Assembly: GCA_963743595.1 (NCBI GenBank)
Contig: CAVURW010000080.1
Location: 1 to 49,617 of the forward strand
Length of the DNA stretch: 49,617 nucleotides
Direction: 5' to 3'
From: CAVURW01 sp963743595
GTDB lineage: Bacteria > Verrucomicrobiota > Verrucomicrobiia > Methylacidiphilales > UBA1321
A program made the translations under genes and the position numbers. Under the pieces are notes generated by a model. That model ran no database searches and had not been told where the DNA came from. It saw only the letters and a program-made list of their open reading frames with translations. Shown here in pieces: positions 1-7,534 of this stretch. Each line of letters opens with the position of its first letter. Position 1 is the first letter of the stretch.

Positions 1-372
1 AGGGAAGAACAAGCTCGAAGATTCGAACAGCGTCAAACAGATCCGCTCAAACAATGGAAATAAGTCCCATTGACATTGCCTCACATAGTAAATGGAATGA
101 GTACACACACGCTAAAGAAGAAATGTTCTTTCACACCGATACTGAAGATGCTCCCTGGATCGTCATTAAAGCCGATGACAAAAAGAGGGCAAGAATCAAC
201 TGCCTGCGTTTTGTCCTTCATGACTTGCCTTACGAAGGCAAAGACCCAAAATGTGGCGACTGCACCCGAATCAAGCATCGTGGGGCGCGCAAAAGACATC
301 TTTGAAAAGGGCAAAATACATTGGGGCAATTCAGCATCCCCTCCAAAAAGGCTGCTTAGCTTTCAGTACTGA
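1..372 (+). pseudogene. ppk2: polyphosphate kinase 2 (PPK2), C-terminal end, frameshifted and cut by the window edge
   Basis: PPK2 enzymes move phosphate between polyphosphate and nucleoside di- or monophosphates. Three consecutive pieces in three frames read as one PPK2 C-terminus. From 4 to about 60 the frame gives EEQARRFEQRQTDPLKQWK. From about 58 another gives ISPIDIASHSKWNEYTHAKE, with the conserved HTDTEDAPW and DDKKRAR stretches further on. From about 250 a third gives SSIVGRAKDIFEKGK and stops at 370-372. Each switch falls at a run of A where one extra base would restore the frame (about 57-60 and 249-253). The upstream two thirds of the gene, with the Walker motifs, lie outside the window. 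Two single-base losses in A-runs fit sequencing error as well as gene decay. The family call is good; whether the gene is broken in the organism is open. Confidence 0.75.
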
Positions 373-1010
373 TCCATCGTGGGCAGCTTTTGAACTGCAG
401 CGATAGTCTGTTCCCAATCCGCATCTGCTATATCACCAACGATTTTTACTGGTTTTTCTTGATTCTTTCTTTTTCCTGGCCGTCCTTGTCTGTGTATTTC
501 TCTTTTACGGGCACCTCTTTCACTGTCCCATCTGGCTGTTGAGCCTGGACTGTGACAGGTTTGAAGACAGGATGCCATGCGCCATCCTTACCCCTTTTGA
601 AAAAGAAGCAGGTGGGGTACCCTGATACTGCAGGCCATGGAGGAAGGGCTTGATTGTTGGCTTGTTCCGTTCTGACCTTCTCATCGTCAACATCGATAAC
701 AGCTATTCTTTGAAAAAATCTCGGACGGTCGCGTAGAGGCAAGGCCAATAGTTCCCTAAAACGATTGAGCATTCTTTTGCAAGGTCCGCACCACGTGGCT
801 CCCAGCTTAATAACTACAACCTCGGAATCCGGATCTACAGATTTAAAGGCTTTATTGTACTCATCTAGGGTTTTTACCTCAAACAGCCTCGGTGCCGGAG
901 TCCAGGGCTGTCCTGTTGTACCGATGCCTGAACAGCATGGTTACCATCCGGGTAAGCTGCGGAAGCACCAAAAGCAGACCTATTGCGCAAAAAATCGTAA
1001 AGTATTTCAT
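363..1010 (-). pseudogene. exported thioredoxin-like protein with two compensating frameshifts
   Basis: Read on the minus strand, an ATG at 1010 opens MKYFTIFCAIGLLLVLPQL, a signal-peptide-like start. This frame closes soon after. In the next frame, entered near 940, comes EVVVIKLGATWCGPCKRM (codons at about 767-823), a thioredoxin active site with both cysteines of the WCGPC motif, then a plausible thioredoxin body ending at a stop at 446. Returning to the first frame near 460 gives EKPVKIVGDIADADWEQTI and a stop at 363. Start and end share one frame and the middle uses another, so the two shifts cancel, and the second lies in an A/T-rich run. The restored protein would be about 210 residues and would act as a thiol-disulfide protein outside the cytoplasm. 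It converges on the ppk2 remnant with a small overlap. Cys-containing motif and fold are clear; the exact family is not. Confidence 0.6.
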
Positions 1011-1183
1011 ATCAACCCCTTTTACTATTTTGGTTTTTGGCAGAATTAAACCGTTTTGTCCAACAGTAAATGAGCATACGTATTGTTGCTCGTGCCAACG
1101 GCATTTTATGCCGTCTTAGCGATCTGGTTCCTTTACCGTTTATTCGTTACAACGTTTGCGTCTTGCTGACCTTCCCGCCGCAG

Positions 1184-1592
1184 GTGCGCGGCAACAAGGT
1201 GGACGACGACATGCTCGAGCAGCTGGTGCCCGGCACCTCGGCCCGCGCCGATGTCATCGCCCTGCTCGGCTCGCCCACCGCCGGGCGACCTTCGACGACA
1301 ACACCTGGCTGTATATCGGCAAGTCACGGCCGGTGATCGCCGCCACCAATGCGGTGCTCGCGCAGCAGGTGGTGGTGCTGACCTTCGACGAGCAGGGCGT
1401 GCTGGGACCATCAGCAGCAAGACGCAGGACGAATTCGGTGCCGGTGGCCGTGGTGGCGCGCACCACCCCGTCGCCGGGCAACGACGCGTCGTTCCTGCAG
1501 CAGCTGCTCGGCAATGTCGGCAAATTCAGCCCGGCCGGCACCGGCGGCGGCGGCGGCTTCAGCGGGCACCCGGCGGGCAGAGCAAATACTGA
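1184..1592 (+). pseudogene. bamE: bamE/omlA-like outer-membrane assembly lipoprotein fragment, GC-rich, multiply frameshifted
   Basis: BamE is a small lipoprotein of the beta-barrel assembly machine. From 1184 the sequence reads VRGNKVDDDMLEQLVPGTSA and RADVIALLGSPTA. It changes frame near 1289 into ATFDDNTWLYIGKSRPVIAA, then near 1405 into TISSKTQDEF, then near 1435 back into VPVAVVARTTPSPGNDASFL with a Gly-rich end. Pieced together this matches the BamE/SmpA/OmlA pattern as seen in Alphaproteobacteria such as Acetobacteraceae (recalled, not searched). The signal peptide and lipobox are missing: upstream of about 1180 the DNA becomes AT-rich and unrelated. The segment is strongly GC-biased, unlike everything downstream. 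It is either a chimeric or contaminating read or a decayed foreign insert. The shifts fall at short G/C runs, as expected of indel errors. Confidence 0.6.
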
Positions 1593-1719
1593 GGAGGCGC
1601 CCCCCGCCCAGGGCAGTTAAGCTGGGCAGTGAAGCGGGGCAGCGTCGCGGGGCTGATTCCGGGCGGCAGCGGGCTGTGCGCGGGCCCTTGAACATGCAAC
1701 ACATGGCCGGCCGGCGGTC

Positions 1720-2859
1720 ATGTTATGCGCCACCGATGGCATGGGCCTCATGGAGTATCTAATGTGGTGCGAAGACTTGCACGCGCAACCAGTTCTGGCG
1801 GTTTATGCGGGCTACTCCTTGAGGCAGGAGTACGTGAATCCGGGGCCTGACCTCGATCCCTATGTGCAAGACGCGCTGGATGAAATCGAGTATGTCACGG
1901 GCGATGCGTCCACCAAGTGGGGTGCACGCCGGGCTGCGGATGGACATCCCGCGCCGTTCCCGCTGACGTATGTTGAGATCGGTAATGAGGACTTTTTCGA
2001 TAAATCGAAGAGTTACGACGGGCGTTTCGCACAATTCTTCAACGCGATTCGCAAGCAATATCCGAACCTCAAGATTATCGCGACGACGGCCGTGAAATCG
2101 GTGGTGCCCGATGTGGTGGATGATCACTTTTACCGGAGTGCCGTGGCCATGGAGGTGGACGATCACCACTATGACAAAGCGGATCGTAAGGGCCCGAAGA
2201 TTTTTGTCGGTGAATGGGCAACCCGTGAAGGTTCTCCAACCACGAACTTTAACTCCGCGCTCGGTGACGCCACGTGGATGACAATGATGGAGCGGAACGC
2301 CGATCTGGTTCAGATCAATTCCTACGCACCGCTGTTCGTGAACGTGAACGAGAACCCGAGAGCGTGGCAGTGGCCGAGTGATTTAATCGGCTACAACAAT
2401 ACCATCAGCTTTGGATCACCCTCCTATTACGCGCAATGCATGTTCGCCGGAAATGTGGGCGACCATGTGGTGAGTGCCGTTCTCACGCCAGATCTCAAGA
2501 TGAGCGCGACGCCTCCTCCGCCTAGAGTGAAGCCGGGTGAAGCGCCAAAAGAGGCGAAACCGGTGGAAGTCTCGCAATTGCACTTTGTGGTTACCCGCAA
2601 GACAGCCGACCGCGAGTTGATCATCAAAATGGTGAACACGAGCGATAAACCAAACAAGGTAACGATTCAGTTGTCTGGCACAGACGAGCTGAAAGAAGGC
2701 ACGGCGACAATGCTCTCCGATTCCGATCCGAAAGACACCAACGATATCGATCACCCGACGAAGATCACGCCCGTCGATTCCAAGGTGACCGTCTCTGGAA
2801 AGAGCTTCGACTACGAGTTCCCCGGTTACTCGATCACGGTGCTGCGGTTAAAGTACTAA
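1720..2859 (+). CDS. GH51-type alpha-L-arabinofuranosidase, C-terminal part only (5' truncated)
   Basis: GH51 enzymes remove terminal arabinose from plant-type polysaccharides by a retaining mechanism. The 379 residues begin in the middle of the catalytic barrel (ATDGMGLMEYLMWCEDLHAQ). They hold both catalytic glutamates: the acid/base in YVEIGNEDFF (E90) and the nucleophile in IFVGEWATREG (E165). A beta-sandwich C-terminal domain follows, ending at SITVLRLKY. Full-length relatives are far longer, so the N-terminal domain and first barrel strands are absent. In-frame sequence upstream of 1720 is GC-rich and does not resemble GH51, so the nominal ATG is not a real start and the true junction is near 1720-1735. 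If the truncation is real the protein cannot form a whole barrel. If the junction is an assembly error, the gene is simply the 3' end of a normal secreted or periplasmic arabinofuranosidase. Confidence 0.8.
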   Translation: MLCATDGMGLMEYLMWCEDLHAQPVLAVYAGYSLRQEYVNPGPDLDPYVQDALDEIEYVTGDASTKWGARRAADGHPAPFPLTYVEIGNEDFFDKSKSYDGRFAQFFNAIRKQYPNLKIIATTAVKSVVPDVVDDHFYRSAVAMEVDDHHYDKADRKGPKIFVGEWATREGSPTTNFNSALGDATWMTMMERNADLVQINSYAPLFVNVNENPRAWQWPSDLIGYNNTISFGSPSYYAQCMFAGNVGDHVVSAVLTPDLKMSATPPPPRVKPGEAPKEAKPVEVSQLHFVVTRKTADRELIIKMVNTSDKPNKVTIQLSGTDELKEGTATMLSDSDPKDTNDIDHPTKITPVDSKVTVSGKSFDYEFPGYSITVLRLKY

Positions 2860-2867
2860 CCAGCGTG

Positions 2868-2890
2868 ACCAGCGTGACGCTGGACCCAGT
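2868..2890. repeat. left copy of a 23-bp perfect inverted repeat
   Basis: This 23-bp stretch is the exact reverse complement of 3222-3244. Its core CCAGCGTGACGCTGG (2869-2883) is itself a palindrome with a one-base centre, so each copy can form a hairpin alone or the two copies can pair across about 330 bp. It begins nine bases after the GH51 stop codon. A related half-site (GTGACGCTGGACC) appears at about 22380. The form suggests a REP-like extragenic palindrome. Confidence 0.7.
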
Positions 2891-3221
2891 AATTGATTCG
2901 ACACGAGGGTCTCGTGGCACTGGGCCCGAATCTCGGCAAAGCCAGACTGGAGTCGTGGCGCTGGCTGATGTTCAGCCAGCATGAGGCTGGACCCGGTGAT
3001 TCGACACCTGTGTCTTAAAGCTCTGATTGAGGAGAGCAGCCAGCACGTTGCCTCCCAAAAAAGCCGGACTGCGTGTAGGCCTCGAGGGTCCTTTGCCTCT
3101 AAGCCCGAAGGGCTGGCATGACTTAGCCCAGCATCTGTAATTTTATTTTTTTATTTGCGGGTTAATTTGGAGTGTTTGGTGGAGACTAGGAAGGCAGGCT
3201 ATTGGATGCAACGTCACGTTG
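2891..3221. other. non-coding spacer between inverted repeats, with smaller hairpins
   Basis: No credible coding frame was found here. The segment holds short hairpin-like units, CACGAG-GGT-CTCGTG near 2903 and GACACCTGTGTC near 3005. It also has a second degenerate copy of the repeat half-site (GAGGCTGGACCCGGTGATTC, about 2983-3002). From 3102 to 3132 there is AGCCCGAAGGGCTGGCATGA followed by CTTAGCCCAGC, which resembles the extragenic AGCCC...GGGC...TAGCCCAGG repeats scattered in many planctomycete and verrucomicrobial genomes (from memory). It looks like a decayed repeat array, not a gene. Confidence 0.5.
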
Positions 3222-3244
3222 ACTGGGTCCAGCGTCACGCTGGT
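3222..3244. repeat. right copy of the 23-bp perfect inverted repeat
   Basis: This is the reverse complement of 2868-2890 without a mismatch. The palindromic core lies at 3229-3243. About 140 bp of further non-coding sequence separate it from the penicillin-binding protein gene. That stretch holds a TATAAA box at 3377-3382 which could be a -10 element for that gene. Confidence 0.7.
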
Positions 3245-3387
3245 TAACCAGGCATTCCACCTCCTGTTTTGCTTGCATTTCCCGGTTCATCTAGGCAAAA
3301 CAGCCTGAAGCGCAATGCGCGCAATTGCAACGACTTGCGCCGTTTGTTTTTTCATCCCCACCTTTAGAAAGTGTGGTATAAACCGAT

Positions 3388-6300
3388 GTGCACCAGCCGA
3401 CCGAAACCGATCGCTCCGCCGATTCCCGCGAACAAGTGACCGAGCCCACCCGTACTCCACCCCCAAGGAAAATGTCGCGTCGCGCAGCGGCTCAAAAGGC
3501 GGCGGCTCCTAAAAAGAAACGCAGCTTTCTGTGGCGGTTGTTCCTGTGGTGTTTCTGGATGGGCTTCATCGGGTTTGTCTTGGTCGGAATCGCTATTGGC
3601 GTGGCTGCTTACATCTACTACCCGCACGTCCAGGAGTTGATGAAGAAGGCGGATGCGTACGACCTCAGCAAGCTGGATGCTCTAAATGCGACCTCCCACT
3701 TTGTGGATGTTAACGGTGAGGAAATCGGGCGGATGACGGGCGATCAAGACCGCATTTTGCTCACGAAAGAGCAGATGGGCGATACGCTGCGTAAGGCCGT
3801 GATCTCCGCAGAAGACAAGCGTTTTTACGACCACGGAGCGCTCGATTATTACGGGTTGGCACGTGCGACCGTTCTCTATGTCCGAGTGAAATATCTGCAT
3901 CAGCACTACCGCACGGAGGGTGGAAGTTCGATCGAGCAGCAATTATCGAAAAACTTGATCGGGGATTTCTCAAAGACGTTTGATCGCAAGCTTCTGGAGT
4001 CGTTTTTAGCGGAGCGCGTGGAGAAGAAATACACCAAAGACCAGATCCTCACGTACTACATGAACTGGATCTACTTCGGCGACAATTACTATGGCGTTGG
4101 TGCGGCGGCGAAAGGGTATTTCGGCAAGGATGCGAAGGACCTGACTGTGCCGGAATGCGCGTTGCTCGCGGGGATTATTCGTGCGCCGGTGAGCTCCTGT
4201 CCTCGGCACGACCTGCAATCCGCACGGCGACGTCGCGACATCACGCTCGGGCAGATGTTAGAGGAGCATTTTATCAGCCAAGAGGACTACGCTAAGTATG
4301 TGGGAACACCGATTACCCTAGTGCCGCCGGAACCGCCCGGTCTCCAGAACTACGTGATGAACATCGCGGTGAAAGAGACCCGGCAGATCTTAAATTTGAC
4401 GGAAGACGAGCAGTTGCCGCCGGGGCTGACGGTTCAGACCAACATCAACATGAAGCTCCAACACACGTTGGAAGATCAGCTGAACGAGAAGCTCGAAGAA
4501 ATTTCCTCGCAAGGCGGCGAGGACATGAGTTTGGCGTCAAACGTCACCAAGAAGCCACCGCTTCAGGGTTGTATTATGTTGGCGGAGACCGATACCGGAC
4601 GGATTCGCGCCTACGTGGGTGGACGAGATTACTCGCATAACCAGTTCGATCACATTTCCCAGGCGCGTCGGGAGACGGGTGCGCTCTTGCAACCGGTCGT
4701 CTACGCGCTTGCGTTTGATCGAATGAAATTACACCCGGCATCGATGGTGAACGCCTCGTTTATTGATCCGGCCGTTCAATCGACGGATGCGGATATGGAG
4801 ATGGGCGATCCGGCCAAAGATGTGACGAAATTCTTCCTGACTGTGCAAGACGCAATGAGCTTGGAAAACAAAGCGGCGTTTGCCCGCGTTGGCTTGCACT
4901 TGGGAGCAGAAAACGTAACGAGCTGGTTCCGGAAGGTGGGTCTTACTTTGGCCGCCGTTCCTTCGGACAAGCCGAACACGTTTCTTCCTGACCCGATGAC
5001 GCTAAACGACGTGATGCTCATGTACCGCACTCTAGCCCGGGACGGCTCGGCGCAGAAGTTCCATGTGGTTCACTCGATCAAAACGCTCTCGAATGAAACG
5101 GTTTTCTTGGATTCCATCAGTGGAGATAACGGCCAGAACGGCGTTATCGATCGGCTCTCGGCGGAGCAGATGACCCTGACGATGCAGGCGGCCTTGCGGG
5201 CGAGCCCTGGACCGGCTCACAGCCTGGAGAAGGATTACAATTTGAACTGCGGTATCGCCGGAATGGCGGGAAATTCTGAAGGCTACCGTGATTCGTGGTT
5301 TGTGGGGTACACGCCCAAATTGATGGCGGGTGTCTGGGTCGGTTACGACGATTCACGCCCGATCGGTGGTAAAGAGAAGGCCCTGAACGCGGCGGCACCA
5401 CTCTGGGGAGAAGCGATGCAGCAGGCGGATCAATTGGGCCTGCTCACCCATCGTCCTTTCATGATTCCCGATCAGCTTACCAAAGTGGAAATCGATCGCT
5501 CCACCGGTGCACTCCGTGGTTTGGCGGGACTCGCGCCGGAACCCGGCTGTATCTTCACGTACGTTCGTAAGGATCAAGTTCAGAATGCAGGTGACGATTT
5601 GCCGCCTCAGCAGAAGTTGGGTCGACCTCGCGACTGGACCTATTGGCTGAGCAGTTTCTACAATCAATCTGATGAGACGCAGGCCGTGGATGACCCGCTG
5701 ATCTACGATGATAAGCGCTCAAATATCATTCCCTCTCTCGCGGAGTTCTCGATGCCCGGCCTGCGCGGAAACATCGTCTCTTCTGACGATAAAGTCTACG
5801 CCACGATGACCGCCGAGAAGGATCTGATGCTCGCATGGCCCGCAGCAGATGAGGTTTCCGATAGCGCGGATGTGGTCCACTGGATGCGTGGTAAACTGAC
5901 GCAGATTTCCCTGCTGCTTCAGGTCAATCCCGCCATCTCGGATGAAGAGCTGCTGAAGTGCTACAAGTACGAGCGGTTCCAGCCGCTATTCGTTTGGGAA
6001 AACTTGACGCAAGATCAGGTTCAGAAGATCCAAGATGCCGGTTGGTTGACTAAAGGTTTTGGCATTCAAACGGTGCCCAGGCGCACTTATCCTCAAGGCC
6101 AGGAGATCTGTCACTTGATCGGGTATCTGGCACCAGATCAGCGTCACAGCCGAAGCGGCAAATTTCTGAGTGGCGACGTTCTGTACAACCGGTTCAAGGG
6201 TGCGTCCGGGTTGGAGAAAGTTTACGACAAGGATTTGACGGGAACGGATGGACAATTCGATGTCTCCACGACCCCGGAAGGCTACATCCGCTCGGCGGGT

Positions 6301-7512
6301 GTGAAGACACCAGCGGGTCAGGGGGCGAACGTGCGCCTGGCGATTGATGGCGAAATTCAGGCTGATGTCGAGCAAGCTCTGAACTTGAAAAAGCTGGACG
6401 CCGCCGTGCTGATCGACGTGAACACAGGCGATATCGTGGCGATGGGCGCTCATCCGGGCTATGACCCGAATCTTTTTGTGCCGTCCATTTCAGCCGAAGA
6501 TTGGAAAGCGCTGAATGATGATCCCACCGTTCCGCTAATCAGCCGTGCGTTCGGGGCTCAGTTCCCGCCGGGCTCATCGTTCAAGACCATCACCTCCCTC
6601 GCCGCGATGAAGGCTGGTGTGTTTGACCCGAATTGGGTGGTTCATTGCTATGGTGGATTCGATATCGGGAATGTTCACATGGACTTCCATGTGGAGCATG
6701 GCGATGTGACCTACCTGGAGGCGCTGAAGCACTCGTACAACACCTATTTTGTGACGCTTGGATTGAAGGTGGGCCGCGATATTCTCATCGATACAGCGCG
6801 CAGCATGGGACTCGGCTCAACGACGAATTTCGGACTGCCCGAGGTGACCGGACGCATCCCCGATTCCGAGTTCGTCAAACGGGTGCATGGTCGCGACTTC
6901 GGAGACGGTGACGTGGCCAATACGGCGATTGGCCAGGGCGACGTACTCGTGACGCCCCTGCAGATGGCGAACGCCATGGCTGCCATCGCGAATGGAGGAA
7001 CTGTCTATCGTCCGCGCTTGGTTAAGGACGTGGAAGACTCGCAGGGCAACGTGCTTCGCGCCGTTCCGATCGCCGCACTTCGCAACAATGCGCTCGACTA
7101 CCCCGGCATGGCAAATTTGAAAGAAGCGATGATCGGCGTGATTGATGACGGTACGGCAACGAACGTGCATCGAGACGACATGAAAATTGCGGCAAAGACG
7201 GGCACGGCGCAGTTGCCTGTTCACGGACAAAAGCGGCAAATCGCGTGGCTGTGCGGTTATCTGCCTGCCGATAACCCAAAGTACGCGTTCGCCGTAATGG
7301 TGGAAGGAACGCCGCAAGAAGATCTGCACGGCGGTAGAGACGCCGGCATGGTGGCCAAGGCGATTTTCGACGCGATGTTCAATAAAAAGCCGACGACCCC
7401 GGCTGCAGGCACAAAGCCAGCCGATCACCCCGCGACCCAGTACACGACCATTCCGGCCAACATCACCGCACCGTCAAATCCGACGCCGAGTCCGCAACCC
7501 GCGACGCACTAA
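3388..7512 (+). CDS. three-domain penicillin-binding protein: GT51 + dead class A transpeptidase + active class B transpeptidase
   Basis: This is a 1374-residue inner-membrane enzyme of peptidoglycan synthesis. A basic N-terminus and one membrane helix (about 51-77) come first. The glycosyltransferase-51 domain follows, with catalytic AEDKRFYDHG (E142), the GGSSIEQQL motif and the VEKKYTKDQILTYYMNWIYF region. A class A transpeptidase domain comes next, but its motifs are lost: SxxK is ALLQ (432-435), SxN is LEN or ENK (about 492-495) and KTG is MAG (626-628), although YRDSWFVGYTP around the last is conserved. From about 770 a class B dimerisation region (RTYPQGQ..HLIGYL, GLEKVYDKDLTG) leads to an intact transpeptidase with SSFK (1063-1066), SYN (1116-1118) and KTG (1270-1272). 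The tail is Pro/Thr-rich. The frame opens with GTG at 3388. ATG at 3472 (MSRRAAAQ) follows AAGGA closely and sits better after a TATAAA box at 3377, so it may be the true start. One chain would thus polymerise and crosslink. Confidence 0.93.
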   Translation: MHQPTETDRSADSREQVTEPTRTPPPRKMSRRAAAQKAAAPKKKRSFLWRLFLWCFWMGFIGFVLVGIAIGVAAYIYYPHVQELMKKADAYDLSKLDALNATSHFVDVNGEEIGRMTGDQDRILLTKEQMGDTLRKAVISAEDKRFYDHGALDYYGLARATVLYVRVKYLHQHYRTEGGSSIEQQLSKNLIGDFSKTFDRKLLESFLAERVEKKYTKDQILTYYMNWIYFGDNYYGVGAAAKGYFGKDAKDLTVPECALLAGIIRAPVSSCPRHDLQSARRRRDITLGQMLEEHFISQEDYAKYVGTPITLVPPEPPGLQNYVMNIAVKETRQILNLTEDEQLPPGLTVQTNINMKLQHTLEDQLNEKLEEISSQGGEDMSLASNVTKKPPLQGCIMLAETDTGRIRAYVGGRDYSHNQFDHISQARRETGALLQPVVYALAFDRMKLHPASMVNASFIDPAVQSTDADMEMGDPAKDVTKFFLTVQDAMSLENKAAFARVGLHLGAENVTSWFRKVGLTLAAVPSDKPNTFLPDPMTLNDVMLMYRTLARDGSAQKFHVVHSIKTLSNETVFLDSISGDNGQNGVIDRLSAEQMTLTMQAALRASPGPAHSLEKDYNLNCGIAGMAGNSEGYRDSWFVGYTPKLMAGVWVGYDDSRPIGGKEKALNAAAPLWGEAMQQADQLGLLTHRPFMIPDQLTKVEIDRSTGALRGLAGLAPEPGCIFTYVRKDQVQNAGDDLPPQQKLGRPRDWTYWLSSFYNQSDETQAVDDPLIYDDKRSNIIPSLAEFSMPGLRGNIVSSDDKVYATMTAEKDLMLAWPAADEVSDSADVVHWMRGKLTQISLLLQVNPAISDEELLKCYKYERFQPLFVWENLTQDQVQKIQDAGWLTKGFGIQTVPRRTYPQGQEICHLIGYLAPDQRHSRSGKFLSGDVLYNRFKGASGLEKVYDKDLTGTDGQFDVSTTPEGYIRSAGVKTPAGQGANVRLAIDGEIQADVEQALNLKKLDAAVLIDVNTGDIVAMGAHPGYDPNLFVPSISAEDWKALNDDPTVPLISRAFGAQFPPGSSFKTITSLAAMKAGVFDPNWVVHCYGGFDIGNVHMDFHVEHGDVTYLEALKHSYNTYFVTLGLKVGRDILIDTARSMGLGSTTNFGLPEVTGRIPDSEFVKRVHGRDFGDGDVANTAIGQGDVLVTPLQMANAMAAIANGGTVYRPRLVKDVEDSQGNVLRAVPIAALRNNALDYPGMANLKEAMIGVIDDGTATNVHRDDMKIAAKTGTAQLPVHGQKRQIAWLCGYLPADNPKYAFAVMVEGTPQEDLHGGRDAGMVAKAIFDAMFNKKPTTPAAGTKPADHPATQYTTIPANITAPSNPTPSPQPATH

Positions 7513-7534
7513 GGCGAGTGCCGCACGCATAAAC

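Noticed and set aside
6817..7428. 203-residue frame antisense to the class B transpeptidase part
   Set aside because: It is antisense to the SYN/KTG-bearing region; no family resemblance.
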